A DNA stretch of 52,629 nt, taken from NCBI RefSeq assembly GCF_010994755.1, contig NZ_WHSB02000025.1, forward strand, positions 1 to 52,629. Reading direction: 5' to 3'. The notes under the pieces are model-generated. The model was given only the letters and a program-made list of their open reading frames with translations, was not told where the DNA came from and searched no databases. The position numbers were made by a program, and so were the translations under genes. The DNA is from Shinella lacus. GTDB taxonomy: Bacteria > Pseudomonadota > Alphaproteobacteria > Rhizobiales > Rhizobiaceae. Below are positions 6,883 through 15,839 of the stretch, one piece after another; the first letter of the stretch is position 1; each line of letters starts with the position of its first letter.

Positions 6883-8301
6883 TCAGGCCGGCAGCAGGGC
6901 TTTGAGCCGCAGCAGCCCGATCCGCTCCACCTGCTTGCAGGCAGTAGCGAATTCGACGTCGCGGTCATTGCCGATGCGTGTCTGGAAGGCGGCGAGGATG
7001 CTGGCCTTGGTGTTGTCCCTGACCGCGATGATGAAGGGGAAGCCGAATTTCCGGACATACTCCGTGTTGAGCTCGGTGAAGCGCGCCCGCTCCTCGTCCG
7101 TCAGCGCGTCGAGGCCGGCCGACGCCTGCTCTTCGGTCGAGCTCGCCGTCAGGCGCTTGGCCTCGGCCAGCTTGCCGGCGAGGTCCGGGTGGGCGACGAG
7201 CACGCCGAGCCGTTCGGCATCGCTTGCCGCGCGGAACTGGAAGGTGAGCGCTGCGGCAAGGCCGACCGCAGTATCGTTAGCCGGCGAAAGTTCGCCGACC
7301 CAGGCACGGCGCGCGACCCAGGACGAATGCTCGAAAATATCGCCGAAGCGTTTGACGAAAGCCTCTTCCGGCATCTGCGAGGGGCGCTCGGCCTGCTTCT
7401 GCGGCGGATGGGTCTTCGCCCAGTGCTCGGCAATGTCGATGCGGCGCGCGATCCAGACCTTGTCGTGGCTCTGCACGTAGTCGATGAAGCGGGCGAGCGC
7501 CATGACGCGGCCCGGCCGGCCGATCAGCCGGCAATGCAGGCCGATACTCATCATCTTCGGGCTGCCGGCCTTGCCTTCGGCATAGAGCGCATCGAAGGAA
7601 TCCTTCAGGTAGCTGAAGAACTGGTCGCCGCTGTTGAAACCCTGCGGCGTCGCGAAACGCATGTCGTTGGCGTCGAGCGTATAAGGGATGATGAGCTGCT
7701 GGCGGCCGCCATGCTCGTACCAATAGGGCAGGTCGTCCGCATAGGTATCGGAGACATAGTCGAAGCCGCCTTCTTCCGCCACCAGATCGACGGTGTTCAC
7801 CGAACAGCGGCCGGTATACCAGCCGCGCGGCCGCTCGCCGGTGACGAGCGTGTGCAGGCGGACCGCCTCGGCGATCGCCGCGCGCTCTTCTTCGGCCGGC
7901 ATGTCCTTGTGCTCGACCCATTTCAGGCCGTGCGAGGCGATTTCCCAGCCGGCCTCCAGCATGGCGGCGACCTGGGCCGGCGAACGCTGCAAGGCGGTCG
8001 CCACGCCATAGACCGTAACCGGCACGGCCTTTTCCGTCAGCAGCCGGTGCAGCCGCCAGAAGCCGGCGCGTGCGCCATATTCGTAAATCGATTCCATGTT
8101 CCAGTGGCGCTGGCCCGGCCATTGGGCGGCGCCGACGATTTCCGAGAGGAAGGCCTCGGATGCGGCATCGCCATGCAGCACGCAGTTCTCGCCGCCCTCT
8201 TCATAGTTCAGCACGAACAGCACGGCGACGCGCGCCTCGCCCGGCCACTCGGCCACCGGCGGTGTCTGTCCGTATCCGTGCATGTCACGGCAATATCGCA
8301 T
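6883..8301 (-). CDS. puuE-uraD: Fused allantoinase (PuuE) / OHCU decarboxylase (UraD)
   Basis: 472 aa fusion. Residues about 1-310 are the polysaccharide-deacetylase-like, metal-independent allantoinase PuuE (RYCRDMHGYG, LNYEEGGENC, NMESIYEYG, SHGLKWVEH, GWYTGRCS). Residues about 315-472 are 2-oxo-4-hydroxy-4-carboxy-5-ureidoimidazoline decarboxylase (RFGDIFEHSSWVARRAW, FGFPFIIAVRD, RIGNDRDVEFATA). UraD makes S-allantoin from OHCU and PuuE opens its ring, so consecutive steps share a chain. The ATG at 8301 follows GGAGGAGC; an upstream in-frame start lacks support. Divergent from uraH, which acts one step earlier. Confidence 0.95.
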   Translation of the reverse strand: MRYCRDMHGYGQTPPVAEWPGEARVAVLFVLNYEEGGENCVLHGDAASEAFLSEIVGAAQWPGQRHWNMESIYEYGARAGFWRLHRLLTEKAVPVTVYGVATALQRSPAQVAAMLEAGWEIASHGLKWVEHKDMPAEEERAAIAEAVRLHTLVTGERPRGWYTGRCSVNTVDLVAEEGGFDYVSDTYADDLPYWYEHGGRQQLIIPYTLDANDMRFATPQGFNSGDQFFSYLKDSFDALYAEGKAGSPKMMSIGLHCRLIGRPGRVMALARFIDYVQSHDKVWIARRIDIAEHWAKTHPPQKQAERPSQMPEEAFVKRFGDIFEHSSWVARRAWVGELSPANDTAVGLAAALTFQFRAASDAERLGVLVAHPDLAGKLAEAKRLTASSTEEQASAGLDALTDEERARFTELNTEYVRKFGFPFIIAVRDNTKASILAAFQTRIGNDRDVEFATACKQVERIGLLRLKALLPA

Positions 8302-8463
8302 GGGAACGCTCCTCCAAACCCTGTCCATGGCAAATTTCTAACCCGAAATCGCGCGGGCCATTCCCCCGGAAATTTTGAAAGTCTCGAACGATCCCGCCGC
8401 TTTTCAGGGGGTAGGGGCTGACGGATAGTGGAGAGAGGAGCACTGTGTACGCGGAGGAAGATC

Positions 8464-8829
8464 ATGCAGTCACATTCGCAGCCGGCCGGCCGGCTCACGA
8501 CCCACGTCCTGGATACCGCCCGCGGCAAACCGGCGGAGGGGCTGCGCATCGAACTCTTCCGGGTCGAGGGCGATGCCTTCCATCTGCTGAAGACGACCGA
8601 GACGAACGATGACGGCCGCTGCGACGCGCCGCTGCTTGCCGGCGAGACCATGAAGGCCGGCACCTACGAGCTGCGCTTCCACGCCGGCGATTATCTCGGC
8701 CGCGCGGGCGACGGCCCGATGTTCCTCGACATCATCCCCATCCGCTTCGGCCTTGCCGACGAGGGCGCGCATTATCACGTGCCGCTGCTCGTCTCGCCCT
8801 TTAGCTACTCCACCTACCGCGGGAGCTGA
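8464..8829 (+). CDS. uraH: 5-hydroxyisourate hydrolase (transthyretin-related)
   Basis: 121 aa, transthyretin-like hydrolase converting 5-hydroxyisourate to OHCU. It has the three signature regions: [17 protein letters not shown] at the N-terminus, LRFHAGDYL in the middle and the C-terminal YSTYRGS. The ATG at 8464 has GGAGGAAG five to twelve bases upstream, better than the in-frame GTG at 8428. No signal peptide, so the protein is cytoplasmic. First gene of the uraH-xdhABC run: xdhA begins three bases after its stop. Confidence 0.95.
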   Translation: MQSHSQPAGRLTTHVLDTARGKPAEGLRIELFRVEGDAFHLLKTTETNDDGRCDAPLLAGETMKAGTYELRFHAGDYLGRAGDGPMFLDIIPIRFGLADEGAHYHVPLLVSPFSYSTYRGS

Positions 8830-8832
8830 ACC

Positions 8833-10311
8833 ATGCCTGTCGAGATCCGCTCCGAGCTGCGCTTCATCCTCAACGGCCGTGACGTGGCGCTGCGCGATGT
8901 GGCGCCGGACCACACGCTGCTCGACTGGCTGCGCCTTTCCCGCCTGCTCAAGGGCACCAAGGAAGGCTGCGCGGAGGGCGACTGCGGCGCCTGCACGGTG
9001 CTGGTCGGACGCCTCACGCCTTCGGGCGGCCTCGTCTATGAAGGCGTCAATGCCTGCATCCGTTTCCTCGGATCGCTGGACGGCTGCCATGTGGTGACCG
9101 TCGAGCATGTTGCTGCAAGCGACGGCCATCTGCATCCCGTGCAGCAGGCGATGGTCGATTACCACGGCTCGCAATGCGGCTTCTGCACGCCGGGCTTCGT
9201 CATGTCGCTCTATGCGCTGTGGATGCAGTCGCCGAACCCGAGCGACCAGCAGATCGAAACGGCGCTCCAGGGCAATCTCTGTCGCTGCACCGGCTACGAG
9301 CCGATCCTGCGCGCCGCGCGCGCCATTTCGAGCTACGGCAACACAGACAAGGACCCGCTGCTCACCGAGCGCGCAACCATGATCGCGCGCCTGAAAGCCT
9401 TGCGCGACGGCGCCCGCGTCGAGATCGGCGAGGGCAAGCACCGCTGGATCGTGCCGGCGAATCTCGACGATTTCGCCGCCGTGCTGGAGGCATCGCCGAC
9501 CGCGACCGTGGTCGCCGGCTCCACCGATGTCGGCCTGTGGGTCACCAAGCACATGCGCGCCATCACGCCGGTCTTCATCGCCGGGCTCGATGAATTGAAG
9601 GCGATTTCCGTGCAGGACGGCGTCGTCTCCTTCGGCGCCGGCGTCACCTATTCCGAGGCGATCGCCACGCTGTCGCACCATATCCCGGCACTCGGGCCGC
9701 TCATCACCCGCATCGGCGGCCAGCAGGTGCGCAACATGGGCACGATCGGCGGCAACATCGCCAACGGCTCGCCGATCGGCGACACGCCGCCGGCACTGAT
9801 CGCGCTGGATGCATCGCTCACCTTGCGCAAGGGTGCGGAGCGGCGCACCATCCGGCTCGAAGACTACTTCATCGCCTATGGCAAGCAGGACCGCCAGCCC
9901 GGCGAATTCGTCGAAGCCGTGCAGGTGCCCATTCCCGCGGCGACGGAAAAATTCGCCGTCTACAAGGTCACCAAGCGGCGCGACGAGGACATCACGGCAA
10001 CGCTCGGCGCCTTCCGGCTGGTGCTGGCCGACGATGGCAGGGTGGCCGAAATCCGCATCGCCTATGGCGGCATGGCGGCGACGCCGAAGCGTGCCGCCGC
10101 GGTGGAGGCAGCCCTTCTGGGCCAGCCGTGGACGGAAGCGACGGTGGAAGCGGCGATGGAAAAATATGCCGAGGACTTTTCACCGCTGACCGATATGCGC
10201 GCCACCGCGGATTATCGCGCTCTGGTGGCCAAAAACCTTCTCCTGCGTTTCTATATGGAAACGACGTCCAGCGAGGCACCGGTGCAGGTGTCCAGATACG
10301 AGGCTGCGTGA
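8833..10311 (+). CDS. xdhA: Xanthine dehydrogenase, small (FeS/FAD) subunit
   Basis: 492 aa. The N-terminal plant-type [2Fe-2S] cluster uses Cys46, 51, 54 and 75 and the second helical cluster Cys115, 118, 150 and 152. The FAD domain follows, with VAGSTDVGLW (227-236) and GTIGGNIANGSPIGD (303-317). It passes electrons from the molybdenum centre of XdhB to NAD. The C-terminal CO-dehydrogenase flavoprotein-like domain ends near residue 480. Three bases separate it from xdhB. Length and order match the Rhodobacter XdhA type. Confidence 0.96.
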   Translation: MPVEIRSELRFILNGRDVALRDVAPDHTLLDWLRLSRLLKGTKEGCAEGDCGACTVLVGRLTPSGGLVYEGVNACIRFLGSLDGCHVVTVEHVAASDGHLHPVQQAMVDYHGSQCGFCTPGFVMSLYALWMQSPNPSDQQIETALQGNLCRCTGYEPILRAARAISSYGNTDKDPLLTERATMIARLKALRDGARVEIGEGKHRWIVPANLDDFAAVLEASPTATVVAGSTDVGLWVTKHMRAITPVFIAGLDELKAISVQDGVVSFGAGVTYSEAIATLSHHIPALGPLITRIGGQQVRNMGTIGGNIANGSPIGDTPPALIALDASLTLRKGAERRTIRLEDYFIAYGKQDRQPGEFVEAVQVPIPAATEKFAVYKVTKRRDEDITATLGAFRLVLADDGRVAEIRIAYGGMAATPKRAAAVEAALLGQPWTEATVEAAMEKYAEDFSPLTDMRATADYRALVAKNLLLRFYMETTSSEAPVQVSRYEAA

Positions 10312-10314
10312 GCC

Positions 10315-12669
10315 ATGAACAAGCACACCCCTGACCTCAAGGCCGAAAAGATCGCCGGCGGCGTGCATTCCAGCGTGCGCCACGATTCGGCGCACAAACA
10401 TGTCGCCGGCACCGCCGTCTATATCGACGACATCACCGAACCCGCCGGCACGCTGCATGCCGGCCTCGGCCTCTCGACCGTCGCGCATGGTATCCTGAAG
10501 TCCGTCGATCTTTCGGCCGTGCGCGCCGCGCCCGGCGTCATCGACGTGCTGACCCATGAGGACGTGCCCGGCGTTAACGACATCTCGCCCTCCTACATGA
10601 ACGACGATCCGGTGCTGGCAAACGGCAAGGTCGAGTTCCACGGCCAGCCGATCTTCTGCGTGATCGCCGAGACGCGCGAGGAGGCCCGCCGCGCCGCGCG
10701 GCTCGCCAAGATCGAGTATGAGGAACTGCCGGCCGATATCGACATCTGGGACCTCGACGTCAAAACCCACCGGCAGGTCGTCACCCCGCTGACGCTGAAG
10801 CGCGGCGATGCCGCCGCCGCCCTCGAAAGCGCCCCGCGCCGCATCAAGGGCCGCATGCGGCTTGGCGGACAGGATCACTTTTATCTCGAAGGCCAGGTCT
10901 CGCTCGCCGTGCCGGGCGAGGACGACGAGGTGCTCGTCTATTGCTCGACCCAGGGGCCAAGCGAGACGCAGCACATGGTCGCGCACGCGCTCGGCGTGCC
11001 GAGCCATGCCGTGACGGTGGAAGTGCGCCGCATGGGCGGCGGTTTCGGCGGCAAGGAAACGCAGGCGAACCAGTGCGCGGCACTCGCGGCGATTGCCGCC
11101 AAGAAGCTGAACCGCGCCGTGAAAGTCCGGCTCGACCGCGACGAGGACATGGCCGCGACAGGCAAGCGGCACGATTTCGCCATCGACTATGATGTCGGCT
11201 TCGACGACGAAGGCCGCATCCTCGGCATCGACTACACCTTCGCTCTCCGGGCCGGTTTTTCGGCGGACCTGTCCGGCCCGGTGGGCGACCGCGCGCTGTT
11301 CCACTGCGACAATGCCTATTTCTTCCCGCATGTGCATGCCAAGTCCGCGCCGCTCTACACCAACACGGTCTCCAACACGGCGTTTCGCGGTTTCGGTGGC
11401 CCGCAGGGCATGGTGGGCGCCGAGCGCGTCATCGACGAGGTGGCTTTCGCCGTCGGCAAGGACCCGCTCGATATCCGCAAGCTGAATTTCTACGACGCGA
11501 TGGGCGTGGAGGGCACGCGCAACGTCACGCCCTACCACCAGAAGGTGGAAGACTGCATCATCCAGCGCATCGTCGCCGAGTTGGAGGAAAGCGCCGACTA
11601 TGCCGGCCGACGCAAGGCGATTGCGGAATTCAACGCGAAAAGCCGCATCGTCAAGCGCGGCCTGGCGCTGACGCCCGTCAAGTTCGGCATTTCCTTCACC
11701 AAGACGGAATCGAACCAGGCGGGCGCGCTGGTGCATGTCTATACGGACGGCTCGGTGCACATGAACCATGGCGGCACCGAGATGGGCCAGGGCCTGCATC
11801 TCAAGGTCGCGCAGGTCGTCGCGGAAGAGTTCCAGATCGATCTCGACCGCGTGAAGATCACCGCGACGACGACCGCCAAGGTGCCGAACACCTCCCCGAC
11901 CGCCGCCTCCTCGGGCGCCGATTTGAACGGCATGGCGGCGCAGGATGCCGCCCGCCAGATCAAGGACCGGCTCATCGATTTCGCCGCGGAAACCCACCAG
12001 GTTCCGCGCGAGCAGGTGGTGTTCCTGCCCAACCGGGTGCGTATCGGCAATGCCGAGATCTCCTTTAACGATCTCGTCAAGAAGGCCTATATGGCGCGCG
12101 TCCAGCTCTCGGCGGCCGGCTTCTACAAGACACCGAAGATCCACTGGGATCGCTCCAAGGGCCGCGGCCACGCCTTCTACTATTACGCCTATGGCGCGGC
12201 CTGTTCCGAAGTGTCCGTCGATACGCTGACCGGCGAATATGTGGTCGAACGCACCGATATCCTGCACGATACCGGCCGTTCGCTGAACAGGATCATCGAT
12301 ATCGGCCAGATCGAGGGCGGCTTCATCCAGGGCATGGGATGGCTGACGACGGAGGAACTGTGGTGGGACGGCAAGGGGCGGCTGCGCACCCACGCGCCCT
12401 CCACCTACAAGATCCCGCTCGCCTCCGACCGCCCGAAAATCTTCAATGTGGCGCTCACCGACTGGTCGGAGGCCTATGAGCCGACGATCCACCGCTCCAA
12501 GGCCGTGGGCGAGCCGCCGCTGCCGCTCGGCCTTGCCGTGCTGCATGCGTTGTCGGACGCGGTGGCGAGTGTCGCGGACCACAAGATCTGCCCGCGCCTC
12601 GATGCACCGGCAACGCCGGAATGCGTGCTGATGGCGATCGAGCGGCTCAAGGCTCAGAAGAAGGGGTGA
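10315..12669 (+). CDS. xdhB: Xanthine dehydrogenase, molybdenum-cofactor subunit
   Basis: 784 aa molybdopterin-binding subunit that hydroxylates hypoxanthine to xanthine and xanthine to urate. Visible motifs are HVAGTAVYIDD near the N-terminus, the Moco-binding RRMGGGFGGKE near residue 240, the FRGFGGPQG loop, GGTEMGQGL, and AVGEPPLPLG near the C-terminus. In the last, Glu733 corresponds to the catalytic glutamate of the family. It depends on XdhC, encoded four bases downstream, for sulfurated cofactor. Confidence 0.97.
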   Translation: MNKHTPDLKAEKIAGGVHSSVRHDSAHKHVAGTAVYIDDITEPAGTLHAGLGLSTVAHGILKSVDLSAVRAAPGVIDVLTHEDVPGVNDISPSYMNDDPVLANGKVEFHGQPIFCVIAETREEARRAARLAKIEYEELPADIDIWDLDVKTHRQVVTPLTLKRGDAAAALESAPRRIKGRMRLGGQDHFYLEGQVSLAVPGEDDEVLVYCSTQGPSETQHMVAHALGVPSHAVTVEVRRMGGGFGGKETQANQCAALAAIAAKKLNRAVKVRLDRDEDMAATGKRHDFAIDYDVGFDDEGRILGIDYTFALRAGFSADLSGPVGDRALFHCDNAYFFPHVHAKSAPLYTNTVSNTAFRGFGGPQGMVGAERVIDEVAFAVGKDPLDIRKLNFYDAMGVEGTRNVTPYHQKVEDCIIQRIVAELEESADYAGRRKAIAEFNAKSRIVKRGLALTPVKFGISFTKTESNQAGALVHVYTDGSVHMNHGGTEMGQGLHLKVAQVVAEEFQIDLDRVKITATTTAKVPNTSPTAASSGADLNGMAAQDAARQIKDRLIDFAAETHQVPREQVVFLPNRVRIGNAEISFNDLVKKAYMARVQLSAAGFYKTPKIHWDRSKGRGHAFYYYAYGAACSEVSVDTLTGEYVVERTDILHDTGRSLNRIIDIGQIEGGFIQGMGWLTTEELWWDGKGRLRTHAPSTYKIPLASDRPKIFNVALTDWSEAYEPTIHRSKAVGEPPLPLGLAVLHALSDAVASVADHKICPRLDAPATPECVLMAIERLKAQKKG

Positions 12670-12673
12670 CGTC

Positions 12674-13522
12674 ATGCCCGCCCTGCGCGAAGACATCCGG
12701 GATTTTCTGCGCCGCGAACCGGTGTCGATCCTGGTCGAGGTGACGGGTGCCGCGGGCTCCACGCCGCGCGACACCGATGCCTGGATGCTGGTGTCGGACC
12801 GGGCGATCTTCGCGACGATCGGCGGCGGGCAGCTCGAATATATGGCGATCGACCAGGCGCGGCGTGCGCTCCGCTCCGGGCTTGCGGCCGAGCCGATGAA
12901 CGTGCCGCTCGGCCCGGAGATCGGCCAGTGCTGCGGCGGCCGGGTCGGGCTTTCCTTCACCGCCATGAACCCGGCGCTCGCCAAGAACCTGATTTCTCGC
13001 AGCGACCGCGAAATGGCGGCGCGCCCGCATGTCTACGTCTTCGGCGCCGGCCATGTCGGCGATGCGCTTGCGATGGCGCTGTCGCTGGCGCCCTTGCGCG
13101 TGGTGCTGGTCGATACGCGGGAGGACGAGCTCATGGCATCCACCGTGCCGCGCATCGAGACCTGCCTGACGGCCATGCCGGAAGCGGTGGTGCGCGATGC
13201 GCCGGCCGGCAGCAGCTTCGTCATCCTCACCCACGATCACGCGCTCGATTTCCTCATCACCGCCGAGGCGCTGAAGCGCGCCGACGCCGCCTATGTCGGC
13301 ATGATCGGCTCGAAGACGAAACGCACGACCTTCCGCAACTGGCTGTCGCGCGAATTCGGCCAGCCGGGCCTGTTCGAAAACCTAATCTGCCCGATCGGCG
13401 GCACCACGCTGAAGGACAAGCGCCCCGCCGTCATCGCCACGCTTGCCGCCGCCGAGATCATGACGGCGGCGCTGAGCTGGACCGATAGCCGGGTCAATAG
13501 ATTGCGGGCCGTCAGCCGCTAG
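12674..13522 (+). CDS. xdhC: Xanthine dehydrogenase accessory protein XdhC
   Basis: 282 aa. It binds molybdenum cofactor, protects its sulfurated form and delivers it to XdhB. The N-terminal XdhC/CoxI domain (VTGAAGSTPRDTDAWML, GGGQLEY, GPEIGQCCGGRV with paired Cys) is followed by a Rossmann half (FGAGHVGDALAMAL, VLVDTREDE, THDHALDFLI, GMIGSKTKRTTF). Last gene of the uraH-xdhABC run; its final 11 bases overlap the convergent LysR gene. Confidence 0.95.
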   Translation: MPALREDIRDFLRREPVSILVEVTGAAGSTPRDTDAWMLVSDRAIFATIGGGQLEYMAIDQARRALRSGLAAEPMNVPLGPEIGQCCGGRVGLSFTAMNPALAKNLISRSDREMAARPHVYVFGAGHVGDALAMALSLAPLRVVLVDTREDELMASTVPRIETCLTAMPEAVVRDAPAGSSFVILTHDHALDFLITAEALKRADAAYVGMIGSKTKRTTFRNWLSREFGQPGLFENLICPIGGTTLKDKRPAVIATLAAAEIMTAALSWTDSRVNRLRAVSR

Positions 13523-14456
13523 CGGTTTCGTCGGCAGGCGCGTCACCGAGCAGCTTGCCGATCAGCCGCTGACATCGCTCGGCCATGAAGTCGATCATCA
13601 GGCGGACCTTCGGGTCCTGAAACCGCTTGTGCGGGTAGATCGCGGCGAGCTGCACGGAGGCGGGCGGCGAGTCTTTCAGGATTTCGACCAGCCGGCCTTC
13701 CTTCAGGTGCGCCTTCACCTCGAACAGCGGCTTGTTGATGATGCCGCGGTCCTCCAGTGCCCATTGGGTCAAGACATCGCCGTCGTCGCTGTCATAGGGG
13801 CCGGCGACTTCGAATTTGCGCGGGCCCTCGGCGGTCACCAGCGTCCAGAAATATTCCTTCGAACCGGGATAGCGCAGCAGCAGACAGTCGTGTTTGTCGG
13901 CAATCAGCGCATCCGCGTTTGCCGGCAGGCCGCGCCGCGCGAGATAGGCCGGCGACGCACAGAGCACGCGCTCGCAATTGAGGATGCCGCGCATGCGCAG
14001 GTTCGAATCCTCCAGAACGCCGAGCTTGAAGGCGACATCGACGCCTTCGGCAAGGATATCGACATTGTGGTCCGACAGGCGCACCCGCACTTCGATATCC
14101 GGGTACTTGTCGTGGAATTCCGGAATGCCCGACGCGATCAGCCGCCGGCCGATGCCGAGCGGCGCGGTGATGCGGAGCGATCCCTTCGGATTGCGCGAGA
14201 GGTCGGCGATCGCCGCCTCCGCCTCGTTCACCGCCTCGATGATCTTGACGGCGCCGTCGTAGAAGACGCGGCCGTGTTCGGTCGGCGAGAGCTTTCGCGT
14301 CGTGCGGTTGAAGAGGCGCACGCCGAGATGGCGCTCCAGTTCCTTGATGCGATTGCTGGCGACCGCCGGGGTGACACGCTGGTCGCGCCCTGCCGCTGAA
14401 AGAGTACCGAGTTCGACCACGCGAACGAAGACGCGCACATTATCGAGATAGGACAT
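13512..14456 (-). CDS. LysR-family transcriptional regulator
   Basis: 314 aa. The winged helix-turn-helix spans residues 1-60 (FVRVVELGTLSAAGRDQ, PAVASNRIKELERHLGVRLF) and the effector-binding type 2 periplasmic-binding fold covers 90-300. The subfamily resembles the single-gene neighbour regulators of the DsdC/CrgA-like group. It lies between xdhC (convergent) and puuD (divergent), which makes these purine genes the likely targets; a purine intermediate as ligand is inferred. The shared upstream region with puuD (14457-14597) has an inverted repeat GATTT-N6-AAATC at 14539-14554. Confidence 0.85.
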   Translation of the reverse strand: MSYLDNVRVFVRVVELGTLSAAGRDQRVTPAVASNRIKELERHLGVRLFNRTTRKLSPTEHGRVFYDGAVKIIEAVNEAEAAIADLSRNPKGSLRITAPLGIGRRLIASGIPEFHDKYPDIEVRVRLSDHNVDILAEGVDVAFKLGVLEDSNLRMRGILNCERVLCASPAYLARRGLPANADALIADKHDCLLLRYPGSKEYFWTLVTAEGPRKFEVAGPYDSDDGDVLTQWALEDRGIINKPLFEVKAHLKEGRLVEILKDSPPASVQLAAIYPHKRFQDPKVRLMIDFMAERCQRLIGKLLGDAPADETASG

Positions 14457-14538
14457 GGATTCCTTCTACCACATTGGCGTGCAGAGCAAAGTGGGGGCCA
14501 TCTTATAGATTTTTTTGAAAGTGTTGGGGATTCACCGG

Positions 14539-14554
14539 GATTTCCGAGAAAATC
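14539..14554. promoter_or_regulatory. Short inverted repeat between lysR and puuD
   Basis: GATTT (14539-14543) and AAATC (14550-14554) around CCGAGA, with nested TTTC/GAAA. It lies 44 bases upstream of puuD in the divergent promoter region where a LysR-type protein would be expected to bind. Short arms, so weak support. Confidence 0.3.
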
Positions 14555-14597
14555 GCTTGATGGCAAACAAGCCCATGAAAAGTGGGTGGAGGTCCCT

Positions 14598-15839
14598 ATG
14601 TACGAATATGCCATAGCCTGGGATTGGCTGATGTTTGCCGTGCGCTGGCTGCACGTGATCACGGCGATCGCCTGGATCGGCTCGTCGTTCTATTTCGTCG
14701 CGCTCGACCTGGGCCTGAAGAAGCACCCCGCGCTGCCGCCGGGCGCGCATGGCGAGGAGTGGCAGGTGCATGGCGGTGGTTTCTACCACATCCAGAAATA
14801 CCTGGTGGCGCCGGCCTCGATGCCCGAGCACCTCGTCTGGTTCAAGTGGGAAAGCTACGTCACCTGGCTCTCCGGCTTCGGCATGCTCTGTCTCGTCTAT
14901 TATGCGGGCGCCGACCTCTACCTGATCGACCCGAACGTGCTCGACGTCTCCAAGCCCGTGGCGATCGCCATTTCGCTGGCCTCGCTCGCCTTCGGCTGGA
15001 TCATCTACGACCTCATCTGCAAGTCGCCCTTCGGCAACGACAATACGCGGCTGATGGTGGCGCTCTATTTCATCCTGGTCGCGGTGGCCTGGGGCTACAC
15101 CCAGCTCTTCACTGGCCGCGCCGCCTTCCTGCATCTCGGTGCCTTCACGGCGACGATCATGTCGGCGAACGTGTTCTTCATCATCATGCCGAACCAGCGC
15201 GTCGTCGTCGCCGACCTCATCGCCGGCCGCACGCCCGATCCGAAATACGGCAAGATCGCCAAGCAGCGCTCCACGCACAACAACTACCTGACGCTGCCCG
15301 TGCTGTTCCTCATGCTGTCGAACCACTATCCGCTGGCCTTCGGCACGGAGTTCAACTGGATCATCGCCTCGCTGGTCTTCCTGATGGGCGTCACCATCCG
15401 CCACTATTTCAACACGACCCACGCCAACGCCGGCAACCCGACCTGGACCTGGCTTGCAACCGCGCTGCTCTTCGTCCTTATCATGTGGCTCTCCACGGTG
15501 CCGAAGGTGCTGACCGGCGAGACGGCGGATGCCAAGGTCTCGGCGGTGCAGCAGTCCTTCATCACGGCGGAAGCCTTCCCGAAGGTCCGCGACACCGTGC
15601 TCGGCCGCTGTTCCATGTGCCATGCCAAGGAACCCGGCTGGGAAGGCATCATCGCCCCGCCGAAGGGCGTGGTGCTGGAAACGGATGGCGAAATCGCCGC
15701 CCATGCCCGCGAGATCTATCTGCAGGCCGGCCGCAGCCACGCCATGCCGCCGGCAAACCTGACGCAGATTTCCGACGAGGAGCGCCGCCTCCTCGTCTCC
15801 TGGTACGAAAGCGCCGTGAGCGGGGAGAAAATCCAATGA
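14598..15839 (+). CDS. puuD: Urate hydroxylase PuuD (membrane, cytochrome c-linked)
   Basis: 413 aa. The N-terminal integral membrane part (roughly residues 1-300, about eight hydrophobic segments, DUF989/urate-oxidase type) is followed by a c-type cytochrome domain with one CSMCH haem site (Cys338-His342) and a methionine in SHAMPP as likely distal ligand. The family oxidises urate to 5-hydroxyisourate at the inner membrane and gives electrons to the respiratory chain instead of making H2O2. The ATG at 14598 follows GGTGGAGG. The stop overlaps guaD by ATGA. No soluble uricase is present in the block, so this should be the urate step. Confidence 0.93.
   Translation: MYEYAIAWDWLMFAVRWLHVITAIAWIGSSFYFVALDLGLKKHPALPPGAHGEEWQVHGGGFYHIQKYLVAPASMPEHLVWFKWESYVTWLSGFGMLCLVYYAGADLYLIDPNVLDVSKPVAIAISLASLAFGWIIYDLICKSPFGNDNTRLMVALYFILVAVAWGYTQLFTGRAAFLHLGAFTATIMSANVFFIIMPNQRVVVADLIAGRTPDPKYGKIAKQRSTHNNYLTLPVLFLMLSNHYPLAFGTEFNWIIASLVFLMGVTIRHYFNTTHANAGNPTWTWLATALLFVLIMWLSTVPKVLTGETADAKVSAVQQSFITAEAFPKVRDTVLGRCSMCHAKEPGWEGIIAPPKGVVLETDGEIAAHAREIYLQAGRSHAMPPANLTQISDEERRLLVSWYESAVSGEKIQ

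Noticed and set aside
10180..12984. 934-codon open frame on the minus strand opposite xdhB
   Set aside because: It mirrors the GC-rich codon pattern of xdhB, is rich in Arg, His, Ala and Asp with no recognisable domain, and xdhB is unmistakable.
14582..15835. Apparent N-terminal extension of guanine deaminase through the whole of puuD in another frame
   Set aside because: The extension is an out-of-frame reading of puuD; the real guaD start is the ATG at 15836 overlapping the puuD stop.
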